NCBI GenBank assembly: GCA_023374025.1
Contig: SIJG01000001.1
Span: 816,188 to 880,187 of the forward strand
Source: Heterodera schachtii
Lineage: Eukaryota > Nematoda > Chromadorea > Rhabditida > Heteroderidae
Length of the DNA stretch: 64,000 bases
Reading direction: 5' to 3'
Position numbers and translations under genes: made by a program. Position 1 is the stretch's first letter. Each line of letters opens with the position of its first letter. Under the pieces are notes generated by a model, which saw only the letters and a program-made list of their open reading frames with translations, was not told the DNA's origin and did not search any database. Below are positions 14,085 to 29,035 of the stretch, piece by piece.

Positions 14085-17000
14085 CATATCAATATTTGAA
14101 GAAATAAATATTCGTTAATTTTTTAAAAATAATAATCTTTTTATCGTAAAAAATTAAGTGAGATAATAAAAAAAAATAAACAAAAAATAAATGAATTTGA
14201 GATGTCAATGGTTTCAGTTCGCGGAGCTCAACTTGAGCACAATATTTTAAAATTGTAGAATTGTTCCCATAAAAAATGAATTAATTGTTTAATCAATGTA
14301 AAACGAACTTTATTAATGCTAAGGCGTAAAAACATCATTATGGAAAACATTCTAAGATAAAATTAATTTTAATAATTTAAACAATTTTTCCCAAAAAAAC
14401 ATTTGAATAAAATAACATCAATAGTAAAACAATAGACTTTTCAGCAGATAAACGAAATATAATAATAAGGCCAACAATTAGACAATTTAGTCACAATTTG
14501 GAAGTACCTATGGGAAAAAAGACTAAACAAACCCAACTCGAAATGAGGCTATAATTCGGATATTTCATCATCATTATTTAATACATTGGTGTAATATAAA
14601 TTATACACAACCACTTAATTTTATAAGTTTATTTAATTCAAATAATTTCTTGATTTTTTAAAATTATTTATAACAGATTCTATTGAAATAAAACTGTGCT
14701 CATACTAATAATTTATTGGCTAAATTTGCATCGCTATATTATAAATACACCTTTATATATTTAAGTACTCATTTTTTTTAAAACTAATTATTTTAATACT
14801 AATTTTATTTTTCAACTTTATGTTATCTGTTCATATGGATACACACTGAAAATTTATATTTTAAAATTTTTGAATCAATTTCATATTTTCAAAACGATAA
14901 TTTCAACACAGTATCGTTATTTATCGAAAATTATATAAAATTACATATGACACAAAGAATTATTTTTAAGATAAATTCGAGTTTTTTATAAATTATTTGC
15001 ATTATAAGAAATGCACTTTGTATTTGCATGTAAATTGCTGCTGGAAAGCAATTTTTTATTATCTTTTTAATTTTATTTATTTTTTTTGTAATTTTTGAAA
15101 ATTATTCTATTTGCCTTTATTTGGGTTTTGTTTTTCACATGTATGATTTCTTTTTTCTTCAAGTTTTTAAATTATTATTTGATTATAGATATAATTTTAA
15201 TATTTTATTAATTAAAGATTTCTATTCATATTTATTTTTAATGTATATTTTAATATTTGAGATTTTTGAAAAATAATTAATGGATTTTCTTGGTTTATTT
15301 CCTTATAATAATTACATAAATTTTCTTTGGCAATTATTTAGTATGTAATTGTTGTTTACTATAATAATGTTTATTTAAAAATAATTTAGAACTGGATAAG
15401 ATTCTTTAGAATTATACATATTATTACCATGTTGTTTTCGAAGATTTATGTTGTTACTCGTTCACATAAATGGGAAATACTTATTGATTTTTGATTATTT
15501 TTATTTTATTTATTTGAATTTTTGTTGTAAATATCTTCTTACATATGATGGTTTTTATTCTTTTTGAATTTTATAATCAATAACTTTAAATTTTTTATTC
15601 TAAAATAACAAGTATTTGCTTCGAATCGAAGTCTCAAAAAGATTTTTTATCAATTTTAATAAATATTTAAAAATTTAAATAGCTTAGTTATAAATTTATA
15701 TAATATATTTAAGATGAAATAAAAAATTTATTTAGAAAATTTAATTTTATTTAAAGACATGATATACTTGATGATATTTATTGTTACCTTTTTTCAGGTG
15801 TTTATTTTTATTATGGTATAAATATTTATAGTGATTCTATATATTAAAATTAAAAAATTTTATATAATTATGCACAACAAGAAAAATTTTAAAATATCGA
15901 TATTATTTGTTTTATCAAATACCAGAAAATGTGATGTAAATAAATTTAATTAAGTAAAGAAATAATTAATTTAGTTTAATAAAATAAATACAGGTTTAAT
16001 ATACCAAAAATATTTTTAAAAATAAATTTAGATTATTTAAAGAATTATTTGTCATTAATGTTGTTCGTTCGCTTAGCAACCATGTTAAAGTTTATTTGTT
16101 TGAAAAACATTTACTATCATTTTTGTATTTAATTTTAAAATAAAAAAATTCAGTTAATAGAATGCATTTTTATTTCTAGTTTTATTCAAATAATTTTACA
16201 ATTTTACATTTATAAATAAAGAAATATTTTTATGAATTCTCTGGTATTTATATAATTTACACATGTGGTTGTATACATGATCTATCGCTGGTTCACGAGA
16301 TTTAAATTATTTTCAAGTACAGTAGAAATAATGTTTTATTTTATATTTATATCATTTCTAAATATTAAATGCATGCATTGAATTTTGTTATTTTAATAAA
16401 TCACTCTTTTAAATTTTTCTATATTAAAATGATTTGTTAAATAAATTTCTATGTTTATTCAAATTTTATTTAAATAATAAATCATTTTTTAATTTTTATA
16501 AATTATGGCTTTTATGGCATTCTGGTGAATAATTATTTTAAATTTCTCTCTTTTTTGAGATAATCATTTTATTTATTACGGCTAATAAATTATAATTTAC
16601 CGAGTGATGAATGATTTCTCGAAACGCAAAATTCATAAATAAAATTTTTAACTAAAATGTTCTTAACGATTATGCATTTTAATTTTATAAGAACCAAAAA
16701 TATAATAAGAAAAAAATTTCTTTAATTTTGCTGCCCGAACCGACTATAGTTCTGAGATGAGCTCGAAAATCCACCCGGCTTGACTAATTAATAAAGAGAC
16801 TTGACTGTTGTGTAATTATCTTAATTATAATCTAAAAAAATTAATAACAAAACCTAAAAAGAATTTTATAATATGTCAAAGATTTAAATATACATTAAAA
16901 TGTGTAACAGCAATAAAATGTTAAAATCGTATTTATTAAAAAATTGGTTTAAATTATAATCTAAATTTTTCGATAAATATAAAGTCACGCATTAGTCCTT

Positions 17001-20000
17001 TAGTCTTAAATCTAACTATTAAATTAACATTTATTTGCGGTTGAAATTTTAAATAACAGGTTTAAGGTTACCAATAAGTCGTATCCCACCAATTTGTTGT
17101 TATAAAAAATGAAAATCGGTTTTACAAGATAATACGAATTGAAAATTGGTGCAGGATTTATTTGTCAAAATGAGATTATTAAGAAAGAAATTAAAGCTTT
17201 TTCAAGCGATTGACAATGAAAGTTTTTTCTAATTAAGCTCTCTCAAGCGATTAAAATAAAAAATTTTCATTTTAAATTTGAAAATAATAGTAGTTTATAA
17301 ATACCGAGATTCTTAAATAAAAGTTTATGTATATTAAATTCAAAATAAAAAAAGTAAGGTACAACATCGCTAAAAACATTTAGGTTTACATCTACAAATT
17401 GTTGTAAAAATAAAAATGCAATTTAGAACAATTATGTAAAATATGAATGAACATTTAAAAAAATACAGAATAATGTTTTTACAAGTTTGACCCATTTAAA
17501 TAAACATATTTTAAAGTTTAATTTTTTGTTTATTTAATTTATTTTAAAAATATTCGAAATTATTATATTTTGGGTAGTTTTCTCACGTCTTTTTTCAGCC
17601 TAGCGCTGAGAGTTATCAAATAATTGCGTTAATTTGACAAAAATCGATTATGCAATTTTCATATTTTTGTTTAGCGACAAATTTTTTATCATTTGGTGAT
17701 GTAGGAGATTTTGCCAAACTATTATACACAACTTCAAGCCTTTTTGTCTTTATTTTTATGGTCTTTTTTAAAAAATGATAATTTTAATTACATGTGACGT
17801 GCTTGGAAAAAGTGGTCCATCATTTGCGGCACTATGAAAAACTAATTTATGTTAAAATTTATTATATGTTTATATAAATTAATTTTAACCAATTTAAGAT
17901 TTAAGACAAGGGATATTGGGACCAGATTAACAAAGTTTATTTGCATAATTTTTTTTCCACAAGTAATTTTACATTTTTGTTATTTGTTAATGCTTTTTCT
18001 TTTTCAATTTTAATTGGTTTTTTCTAGAAAACAATATTTGATCTTTTTATATTATATCTAAAATTATAATTATCGATTACAATATTTTTTTTTAAATCGT
18101 TTCTGCAATCAAAAGGCATTTGAGAGTAAAACGCCAAAAACCATTTTTACTCACGCGTTGTTATGTTTCTTTATTGATAACTATTAAACAAAATAATAAT
18201 TATAAAAATTAAATCTCCGTTTTGTTGATAGATACTTTTATAGAATTATATATATTTTCGAATTGTTGGAAACATTTTAAAATTTAGAACATTTGTTGTA
18301 ATTTTTACTGTCCTATCCACAAATTTTCGAGTGGGCATTCTTATCATTGAATTTGAGTTAAATTTAGTAGAATTATAAATTAATATTTAGTATAATTAAT
18401 AAAACTTTAATTTTTGAACTATCACTCATAGTCTTAGCGACCCATAGTTTTGAATTAATCAAATTAATTACTGATCAAAAATTATGAAATTAAAAATTCT
18501 TATTAGATTTAATTCACATTAAATTGAGAGGAGCTCTGGCCCTCCATTTTACAGCCCAGGTCACAATGTATTCGATCAACACCTCAGTGTTTGTGTAATT
18601 TGTCAACATAAAAATCAAAAATTTTCCCAATAAAAGAAAATTTGTTTAAATTAAACGTAGTTTTTAATGTTTTGTCTTTTCCATTTTTCGTTTTTGTCAT
18701 TTTTCGCATTCTCTTTAAAATCGTATTGGGTAAATTCGTTATCAACTTTTCTCATTTATTCATTTAGTTTTTGTGTTTTAATCATAAAATAATAAACCAA
18801 TAATTTAACATGAAATTTTTAAAAAGAATTTTTTTTTAATTTTGGCTACAATTTACTTCTTCAAATATATTTTACATATTATATGTTTCGGAACACTTCA
18901 TTGTCTGTTTAATAATTAAAAACCACAATCTTTAATCAAATTTATTTATGAAAAAATTTAATCCTAAGAGAATAGAAAATTCTATAACTATGGAAATTTA
19001 TTTTTTCAAAAATTTTCAAAAAAACAACAAGCTAAACTTCCAATAAAAATTATTCACTATGCATAAATTTATATATGAATCATTTGTTTTAAAAAATTGT
19101 GATTTAAAACATTTAAGTTTTAATGCCTGCTCAGATCATTTAAAAAATCGAATTAAAAGTTTGAAATTAAAGTTCAATGAAATTTTTAAATGATTATCTT
19201 TAGGTACAAAATATAATTACGAGTTTGCTCGATGCCGAAATGTGACGTGCTTGCCAGAGAAAAAAAAATTAAAAATTCTAAATATAAGTTCTGATATTAC
19301 AAAACACAGAATAGAGGGTGCAAAAATGACCAACAGCTTTTGGGAAAAAAGTTAGTAAGCACCATGAGATTTGTTTAAAAATAGAAATTTAAAAAATTAA
19401 ATTTCTATTTTTTCTCTATTTTATGACAAATATTAATTTAATATCTATCAGAAAAATTGTCTTTTACATAATAATAATATTGAATAATAAATTAAATAAA
19501 ATATAAAGCAAAAAGCGACATGGAAAAAACTGAACAGCATCCGAAATAAATCGACTTGAAAAAATTGTGTCACTAATAAATTTTGAAATAACAATAAGAA
19601 AACTATAGAAAATAAAGAAAAGCAATCCACAAATAATAATCATAATGTAAAATTAAACCAAAAAATGATTTAATATTTTTAAATTATTTATAAATTTTCC
19701 AAAAATATATGAAATATTAAAATTGTACCGATATGCTTATAAATTTACTTATTTTTTAATTAGATATCGTAAAATTAATAATAAAATCAAAAGCGAGCCA
19801 TATGGAAATTTTATGATATAATACGAATAATAATGAATTTTTGGGAATGTCTTCTTAACAGTTTCATTTTTATAGTTTTTTTCTCTGTATTCTACATAAA
19901 TAATTTTGTTATTTTTTCTGATTTTGATGTGATTAATTTTATTAAATATCGTGATGTAAGAAAACATAATATTAAAATTATTTTTCGTTCCATTTTCTGA

Positions 20001-23000
20001 TAAACAACAACATTTTATTGTTTATTTTAATTCAATTACCGAAATGCTGTTGAATTAATTTACTACGTTTAATACCTTGTTTTAAAAATTCATGATTACA
20101 CCTCCCATTGTTGTGATGTCCGTCCCTGGTCTTTTGTTTTCGGTCAATTTTCGATAAAACAATAGTGAAATTTTGAAACATTAAAAGATAGTTCTTAAAT
20201 TTTATTATTATTTTTTGTTTTCTTTTTAAGTCCATCTCACTCGTTTATGTAGTCCAAACGCATCGTCTCAATTCTTCAAATATATATTTTTTATTTTAAA
20301 ATAAAGAATTATTTATATATTAAATTTTTATTGATCTTAGTTTGACCTTGTTTTGTAAATTAGTGCGATAGCCAAATTATAATATATAATTTATGATAAT
20401 ATTTTGTGTTTTTAATCAGTTGGCTTTTTTGCTAGAACCTGTTGATCATAACGAAAATAGTCAGTTAACTACAATTTACCCAGGAATAATATTATTGTTT
20501 CTTGAACACAGAACTTGTCCATCTTGGGTCTCTGCTTGCCTGGCCATTATGGGCTTATTGTAAATAAACTGGTATGATGATTTTTTGATTTTTTATTTAA
20601 GTTTATGATCTAAATAATTATAGCCTTGGTAACTTACAAAATTACATCAATCAATGTAAGCATTCGGTGCCAGATAGAGAATGCTTATTTATGAATTAAT
20701 GTTTGCATATTTTTATTTGGAAGATTAATTTGTAAAATATCAAAAATATTCCTTTATTTTTTATATTCATTTTGAATAAGGATTAATATTGGCTGTGATA
20801 TTTATATTAATATTTAGATGGCAATGCATATAACTTTATAATTTTAGAATTTACAGAATTATTTTATTTAAGGTTTGCAAATTTATTATTGCAAAAAAAA
20901 ACAATAATTTCTAAGATTTTATTTAATTCATTAAAATATTCATTTTTTCATTCCTATTTAACCAAATTAGAAGAAATTCAATGCTTAATATTTTATCTTT
21001 GTTTATTTTCCTATTTTATAATATTTATAATTTTCTTAAGATTTTTTAGTTTATTTATTATGTTTAGAGTGCAATGCATAAACTTTTGTTAGAAATCCAT
21101 GCCCCGGAAAAGTTCATTTTATTTTTTGAATAGTATTTGTCAAATATTTTCATTAATGAATATTGAATTTAGAAAAATTTCTTTAAATAAAATTTTAATA
21201 TATAATCTGTATGTTTTTAAATGTACCATATTCTTTTTTACATGATTTACTGGCGCAAAAAAATTCGGTCGCTGAGATCGAATGGTATTAATTTCGAACA
21301 GTTTTGTTTATGTTTATTATTCTTACGCTTTGATTTTAAAGTTACAATAAAATATACGAAAATATTTGTATTTATATTCTGAATAAATAAATTTTGCTTT
21401 ATTATTGTTTGATTATAATTAAAATATTAATAAAAATAAAGATGAACTATTAAATAGCAATATAAATAAAGATATAATACCTACAACTAATTATTTTTCA
21501 TAAAATTAAATCAGAGAAAATAAAAATAAATAAAATGCTTTATATAATCAAACACGATTTAATACAAAAATAAACCTATAATTATTTAATATTTAACTTT
21601 AATTGCATTTAACAAATAAAATTTCAGTAATAACTAAGCAATTTAGTTCACATAATAATAAAAAAATATAAAATTATAATGAAAATGAAAATTCAAAAAG
21701 ATTGAAAATATTTCTTCTATTGAATTTAAGAAACTACAATTTTAAATAAAACATTTAAATCTATTAATTTTACATTAAAATATTACTTTAAAGTAATAAC
21801 ATATATGCTTTAGCCATATTACAAGGGAATACAAAACATAAATAATTGAAGCTCATTAATTAAAAATTTTGTACAACGGAATATACTAAACTATTATTGA
21901 ATGATGATCCAAGAAATATTATTAAAATCAATTCAGTTTTGTAATTTTTAAATGTTTTTATTCACAATAACAACACACACTATTTTTTTAATTATTACGC
22001 CTGACGGACAGACCGATTTGAATACATATTATTCTATAAAAAACCAATTTTAAAAATTAAATGTTATTTACCATTATAATTATAAATTAGACTTTATTTT
22101 ACCGTCACTCAATTAAAGACCTACATTTTATCAATTAAAAAACAATTAATTAAAAATACAAAAAATTTGAACAACGTTCTATAATTAAATTGTTATGAAG
22201 AAATCATTTGGACAGTGTTCCATTCAATAAAATAATAAATAAAACTTATCAGACTATTTTATGAATGAAAAATTTGCATAAACTAGGTCTTAATATATCA
22301 TGGTAATTTTTCTAGTCATTCATTTAAACTAAAAAAATATGGATTTTTCCTTATTTCCATAAAAAGTATTTTTGCTAATTGAAAAACATTAATTATTCGA
22401 ATCATAATTTAATTAAATTTATTTATTGACTTAAAAGAATTATTTAAATTATGTTTTCTCTGCTTTCAAAAATGTTTATATTACCTTAAATTTTAAAAAT
22501 TGTTCTAGTAAATTATTTATTATTTGTGCTGTATGAAACAAATTATTATTTACCGTATTTTAGAATACGATCACTTTTAAAATTTAGTAAAAAATAAATG
22601 CATATTTTTAATAAGGAATACCAAAAGTTCTTAAAAGCTAAATATAACAATACCAAATTATATTAACATACTTTATTAAATAAATAAAAATAATCATAAA
22701 CAATGATATTATATCAGTAGTTATAAACAATCAACCTAAAAATAAACCTTCTAAATTTAAGAATCCACAATTTTAAATAAAATATTTTAATCTATTAATT
22801 TACATTTAACACTTGGCGCAAAAAAAATATTGAAGCTCAAATCTCATCTCTTGAAATTAGGTTTTATAATATTGGTGACTAAATGGTTTATTTATCATAT
22901 TATTAAAAATTTCCCTTTTTTAATCACTTTGAATAAAATCCAATTTTTTTAGCAGATAAAAATCCAACCCTAGTGATACGAAAAAAAAAAAATTTATTCA

Positions 23001-23340
23001 ATATTTAATTGAAATAATTTTTTTTATTAGTTAAATTTACATTTGATATTTATTTCTCCTCTCTAAATTTCTAATTTTTTGTAAAAGCAATTATGGAATA
23101 TTGTACACTATGAAAACGTTTAATGAATTCAAATTTTATGAGTTACCTTTTAGTATTACTTTTTATTATTTAAGAATTGTGTTTTGAAATTATATTTTGA
23201 TAAAAGTTTTAAAAATAAAAGTGCGCTAATTATTATTTTGTCAAATATTTTTGCTTTAATGGCAACCAGACGACGTCCACTTTTGTCACAACAATGGAAT
23301 TCATTTTCATTTATATTACCAATTGTGAGTAATTCGATTC
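14085..23340. other. AT-rich non-coding stretch
   Basis: No supportable gene. Short frames at 19448-19630, 19749-19967, 20032-20235 and 20889-21092 have the composition of chance frames and no recognisable domain. GC-richer patches near 16730-16790, 18530-18590 and 20500-20570 do not read as exons. The 13-mer TGTGACGTGCTTG occurs near 17794 and 19240. A diverged local repeat links about 21715-21785 with 22750-22810. Confidence 0.5.
14571..14738 (+). repeat. Dispersed repeat B, copy 1
   Basis: About 85% identical by eye to 54160-54329 in the same orientation, from ATTATTTAATA to ATCGCTATA. No terminal inverted repeats or target-site duplication visible. Unclassified interspersed repeat. Confidence 0.65.
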
Positions 23341-25672
23341 GCCGTTTACACAATGTGTGTGGTTTAATGTTATAAAAATTTTTCAAAATGGTTTTTGTTT
23401 TATTCTTTTCACTTTAATTTGTGGCGATGAAAATGATTATTATATTATTTACATCGCATATCCGCACAAGACAAATTTTTGTATTTGTTAACTTAAATAA
23501 GAATGTCTAAAATAAAAAAAGTGTTTATCATTAATTATCCTTGATAAATTAAATTTTTTAATTATTTTTACATTTCTTGTTTAATGCACCTCCCCTTTGG
23601 CATTCCTTGGTCGCTTTATTGAAATAAAATATATGTTAAATTAAATGGAAACTATTAATTAGATATAACATTTCAATAAAAAAATGACCTAAATTGGCCA
23701 AAAAATTTTTAATTTTTCTAACCATTAATTTAAACATACATTAATTTTGGATGCAAAATATATAGTCTAATATATTTAACAAGGTGAACAAAATTAAATT
23801 AACCTCGTAGCTTACAAATATACAAAAAAAGCTCAAATTTAACTTATAATATAACCTCATTTTAATAAATTTTATACACAAACACTAAATTATTGCCAAT
23901 AAATTTTTTATTTGTTTTTTCATATTAAATAAATCTTTTTATCGTGTACGTTTAGTTTTAGAAAATTTGCCTTCAAATATTTTCATAATAGATTGATACA
24001 GAGAAGAAATATTTTATATTTTAGCTTTTTTGTCAGCTTAATATTAATATTTAATGTTTTTTATATTCGGTTTTTAATTGAATTTGCTTTTTGAACACTT
24101 TTTCATTTCGTATATTTTAGTGTAAGTTTTTATTAATATTTTTTTACTTTAATATTTATTTGGTTGATTTAATCATAGCACAAAAGAAATAGTAAATAAA
24201 ATTAATGTTCATTTTTTATATAAATAACAATATTTTTAGTGTAATTTATATACTAATTATAAATAAATCTTTTTTAGGGTGCTCGCTAGATTAATTTTTT
24301 GATTTGGTTTTAAATTTAGTTTTGATTTGATTTTTGAATCAAAATAAAAAAATATTAAATTTACTTAGTTTCATTTATTTTAAAAATATTTACTAATAGC
24401 AGAGAATTTTTAATATTATAAGTAAATAAATTATGAATTTTATTTGTTGTAAAAATGTTTAATTTTTTTAAATTTTTATGTGTAAAACAATTAATATGTT
24501 AGTGCTATTATAAGATTTTTAGCTAAATCGATCTGCAAAAAAATTTTTTCCTCCTTTTCATAACCATCTTTAAATTTTCATTTAATAAACTCAAATTAAT
24601 TCAAAATTAATGGATGGTGCCAAAATGCCTAGAAATAATGCACATAAATTTTTTTTTTTTGATTTCCATTTTTATTATATCTTCTTTGCTTTTGAATTAT
24701 AAATTGAAATTTTAATTTAATTTATAATTTTATTTTTATCAATTTGATCTTTTAAGTGTTATTTTTGGTAGTATAGAGAACAATGTAAAATTCCGTCTCT
24801 TTTTGAAATGTGAGGTGTATCAAAAAATTATTTTTATATTTTTTTAACCAAATAATATTTATTTATTTATCTTGTAACCAAATAATCAAGGTGATACGGC
24901 CAGCGGCCAATTGATGTTTTTCCTTTGATGCAGCTTCAAGTAGTCAATATCGCTAAATTTGCAATATTTTCAATTGATTTATGCTTGGCTGACTATTTCG
25001 AATTGTATCTGCTGCTATTGTTATTTATAAAGATTGCTTTTTTTATATGTATTCAATACGGTAATTTGATGCTTTTTTATATTTATTCAAATCGGTAATT
25101 TGATTTTATTATGTAAATTTTTAAGAATATTTTAATTTTAATTAAAATTTGCAGATAAACTATAATTTATAGAATTACTGGCACATTTCTATAAAATTCC
25201 AATTATGATACTTGAATCAACTTTAGAATTCTCAATTTTAGAATTTTCATTAAACATTTTTATACGTAACATTCTTCTTTAACCATAATGCTTAGTTTTT
25301 AATTATTGCAATTATTTTGGATATAAAATTTCTGTCTAAATTTTAATGCATATTTGATGTTATTTTTGTTTTGGTCTTTTATTGGATCAATGAATGTAAT
25401 AGTTTAGATACAAAATGTATTCAGTGAAACTTGTGTCAAAAATTTTTGGACGAAATTTGTTGTAAAAGTGTTCCTCGGCCATTTTTGAATGAATTGGTTC
25501 CTTTTTGTGGTCATTCCCCACTCTTGGGGATGGTTATTAATATTTGTTTTTAAGTGTTTGTTTGAATTTCAACCTTCTTTGTTTAGGTATACATTTTTTG
25601 TTATTTTTTAAAATTTATTTAACATTACCATATTGGATTGAATTCATTTTCATTTATATTATCAATTTATGA
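23341..25672 (+). repeat. 2.33-kb tandem repeat, unit 1
   Basis: Begins GCCGTTTACACAATGTGTG and repeats with an offset of 2332 bp. Apart from one T-run length (near 25254) unit 1 and unit 2 look identical. Sequence just left of 23341 resembles the end of the unit but is diverged, so 23341 marks where recent identity starts. The unit is non-coding; a 61-codon frame at its junction is not conserved as a protein. It contains a small CCCCA/TGGGG hairpin near 25516-25530. Confidence 0.85.
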
Positions 25673-28003
25673 GCCGTTTACACAATGTGTGTGGTTTAAT
25701 GTTATAAAAATTTTTCAAAATGGTTTTTGTTTTATTCTTTTCACTTTAATTTGTGGCGATGAAAATGATTATTATATTATTTACATCGCATATCCGCACA
25801 AGACAAATTTTTGTATTTGTTAACTTAAATAAGAATGTCTAAAATAAAAAAAGTGTTTATCATTAATTATCCTTGATAAATTAAATTTTTTAATTATTTT
25901 TACATTTCTTGTTTAATGCACCTCCCCTTTGGCATTCCTTGGTCGCTTTATTGAAATAAAATATATGTTAAATTAAATGGAAACTATTAATTAGATATAA
26001 CATTTCAATAAAAAAATGACCTAAATTGGCCAAAAAATTTTTAATTTTTCTAACCATTAATTTAAACATACATTAATTTTGGATGCAAAATATATAGTCT
26101 AATATATTTAACAAGGTGAACAAAATTAAATTAACCTCGTAGCTTACAAATATACAAAAAAAGCTCAAATTTAACTTATAATATAACCTCATTTTAATAA
26201 ATTTTATACACAAACACTAAATTATTGCCAATAAATTTTTTATTTGTTTTTTCATATTAAATAAATCTTTTTATCGTGTACGTTTAGTTTTAGAAAATTT
26301 GCCTTCAAATATTTTCATAATAGATTGATACAGAGAAGAAATATTTTATATTTTAGCTTTTTTGTCAGCTTAATATTAATATTTAATGTTTTTTATATTC
26401 GGTTTTTAATTGAATTTGCTTTTTGAACACTTTTTCATTTCGTATATTTTAGTGTAAGTTTTTATTAATATTTTTTTACTTTAATATTTATTTGGTTGAT
26501 TTAATCATAGCACAAAAGAAATAGTAAATAAAATTAATGTTCATTTTTTATATAAATAACAATATTTTTAGTGTAATTTATATACTAATTATAAATAAAT
26601 CTTTTTTAGGGTGCTCGCTAGATTAATTTTTTGATTTGGTTTTAAATTTAGTTTTGATTTGATTTTTGAATCAAAATAAAAAAATATTAAATTTACTTAG
26701 TTTCATTTATTTTAAAAATATTTACTAATAGCAGAGAATTTTTAATATTATAAGTAAATAAATTATGAATTTTATTTGTTGTAAAAATGTTTAATTTTTT
26801 TAAATTTTTATGTGTAAAACAATTAATATGTTAGTGCTATTATAAGATTTTTAGCTAAATCGATCTGCAAAAAAATTTTTTCCTCCTTTTCATAACCATC
26901 TTTAAATTTTCATTTAATAAACTCAAATTAATTCAAAATTAATGGATGGTGCCAAAATGCCTAGAAATAATGCACATAAATTTTTTTTTTTTGATTTCCA
27001 TTTTTATTATATCTTCTTTGCTTTTGAATTATAAATTGAAATTTTAATTTAATTTATAATTTTATTTTTATCAATTTGATCTTTTAAGTGTTATTTTTGG
27101 TAGTATAGAGAACAATGTAAAATTCCGTCTCTTTTTGAAATGTGAGGTGTATCAAAAAATTATTTTTATATTTTTTTAACCAAATAATATTTATTTATTT
27201 ATCTTGTAACCAAATAATCAAGGTGATACGGCCAGCGGCCAATTGATGTTTTTCCTTTGATGCAGCTTCAAGTAGTCAATATCGCTAAATTTGCAATATT
27301 TTCAATTGATTTATGCTTGGCTGACTATTTCGAATTGTATCTGCTGCTATTGTTATTTATAAAGATTGCTTTTTTTATATGTATTCAATACGGTAATTTG
27401 ATGCTTTTTTATATTTATTCAAATCGGTAATTTGATTTTATTATGTAAATTTTTAAGAATATTTTAATTTTAATTAAAATTTGCAGATAAACTATAATTT
27501 ATAGAATTACTGGCACATTTCTATAAAATTCCAATTATGATACTTGAATCAACTTTAGAATTCTCAATTTTAGAATTTTCATTAAACATTTTATACGTAA
27601 CATTCTTCTTTAACCATAATGCTTAGTTTTTAATTATTGCAATTATTTTGGATATAAAATTTCTGTCTAAATTTTAATGCATATTTGATGTTATTTTTGT
27701 TTTGGTCTTTTATTGGATCAATGAATGTAATAGTTTAGATACAAAATGTATTCAGTGAAACTTGTGTCAAAAATTTTTGGACGAAATTTGTTGTAAAAGT
27801 GTTCCTCGGCCATTTTTGAATGAATTGGTTCCTTTTTGTGGTCATTCCCCACTCTTGGGGATGGTTATTAATATTTGTTTTTAAGTGTTTGTTTGAATTT
27901 CAACCTTCTTTGTTTAGGTATACATTTTTTGTTATTTTTTAAAATTTATTTAACATTACCATATTGGATTGAATTCATTTTCATTTATATTATCAATTTA
28001 TGA
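25673..28003 (+). repeat. 2.33-kb tandem repeat, unit 2
   Basis: Second complete unit, 2331 bp, near-identical to 23341-25672. Its boundary sequence 25636-25672 is repeated exactly at 27967-28003, showing true head-to-tail tandem arrangement. Confidence 0.85.
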
Positions 28004-28170
28004 GCCGTTTACACAATGTGTGTGGTTTAATGTTATAAAAATTTTTCAAAATGGTTTTTGTTTTATTCTTTTCACTTTAATTTGTGGCGATGAAAATGAT
28101 TATTATATTATTTACATCGCATATCCGCACAAGACAAATTTTTGTATTTGTTAACTTAAATAAGAATGTT
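28004..28170 (+). repeat. Tandem repeat, unit 3 start (identical part)
   Basis: About 165 bp identical to the starts of units 1 and 2. Identity drops sharply after AATAAGAATG near 28165. This short shared block is the likely site of the unequal exchange that made the extra unit. Confidence 0.8.
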
Positions 28171-29035
28171 TAAAATAAAAAAATGTTTTATCATTAATTA
28201 TCCTTGATAAATTAACGTTTTTTAAATTATTTTTACATTTTTTGTTTAGTTCACCTCCATTTTGGCATTCATGCCTTAGTCAATTTTTTTAAAATAAAAT
28301 TTCATGTTTGTCTTTATTTACTTGAAGTGATTGGTATTAATTAATGTAATAAATTTTCTTTTTTTTTATTATAATTTGTGGTTGCAGAAATTCATTCGAT
28401 TGTATTTTTCTTTGTAAATAATTTTAAATTTATTTATCGAACAAAGCACAAGGAGCAAGATATTAAACATTACATTACTAAATGAAAATTAGTTTAGAGA
28501 ATTAATGAATAGAGAAATTAATGAAAATTCTCAAATAATTAATAGGTTTTAATCTATTTGAAAAGATAAAGTTCAATCAATTAAATTTATTTCCGAAAAG
28601 CGTTGTTTTATTGACACGATAATTATATAAAATTAATCTAAGTAATAATAAAAGATTAAAATTACCAGAAAAATTACTAAAAGCTTTCGATTTGTAAAAG
28701 ATTTTAAAATAATAATTTCATTAAAGTTATTTATTTAAAACTGTAATGTTCGGCCAGTAAACAAATCTTTTTTAATATGTACGTCCGATTATTTTTAGAA
28801 ATTATAACATTTTCATAACAGATTGATACAGAATTTTTATATTTTAGCTTTTAGCTTTTTTGTCAGCTTAATATTAATATTTTAATCTTCTAATATATTT
28901 GGTTTTTAATTAATTTGCTTTTTTTTAACACTTTTTCATTTCTTATTTTTTAGTATAAATTTGTATTTAATATTTTTTACTTTTAATATTTATTATTTTA
29001 TTGTTTTAATCAAAAGCATATAACAAATTGATTCA
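28171..29035 (+). repeat. Tandem repeat, unit 3 remainder (diverged, deleted)
   Basis: Continues the order of the unit at clearly lower identity. Recognisable blocks include GGCATTC near 28263 and 28775-29000, which matches 23935-24180 (AACAGATTGATACAGA, TTTTTGTCAGCTTAATATTAATATTT, TTAACACTTTTTCATTTC). It is the old sister of unit 1, whereas units 1 and 2 are recent copies. Confidence 0.65.

Noticed and set aside
25638..28154. Identical 61-codon frame at 25638-25823 and 27969-28154
   Set aside because: Identity follows from the recent tandem duplication; the older copy at 23290-23390 does not keep the frame, so there is no sign of protein constraint.
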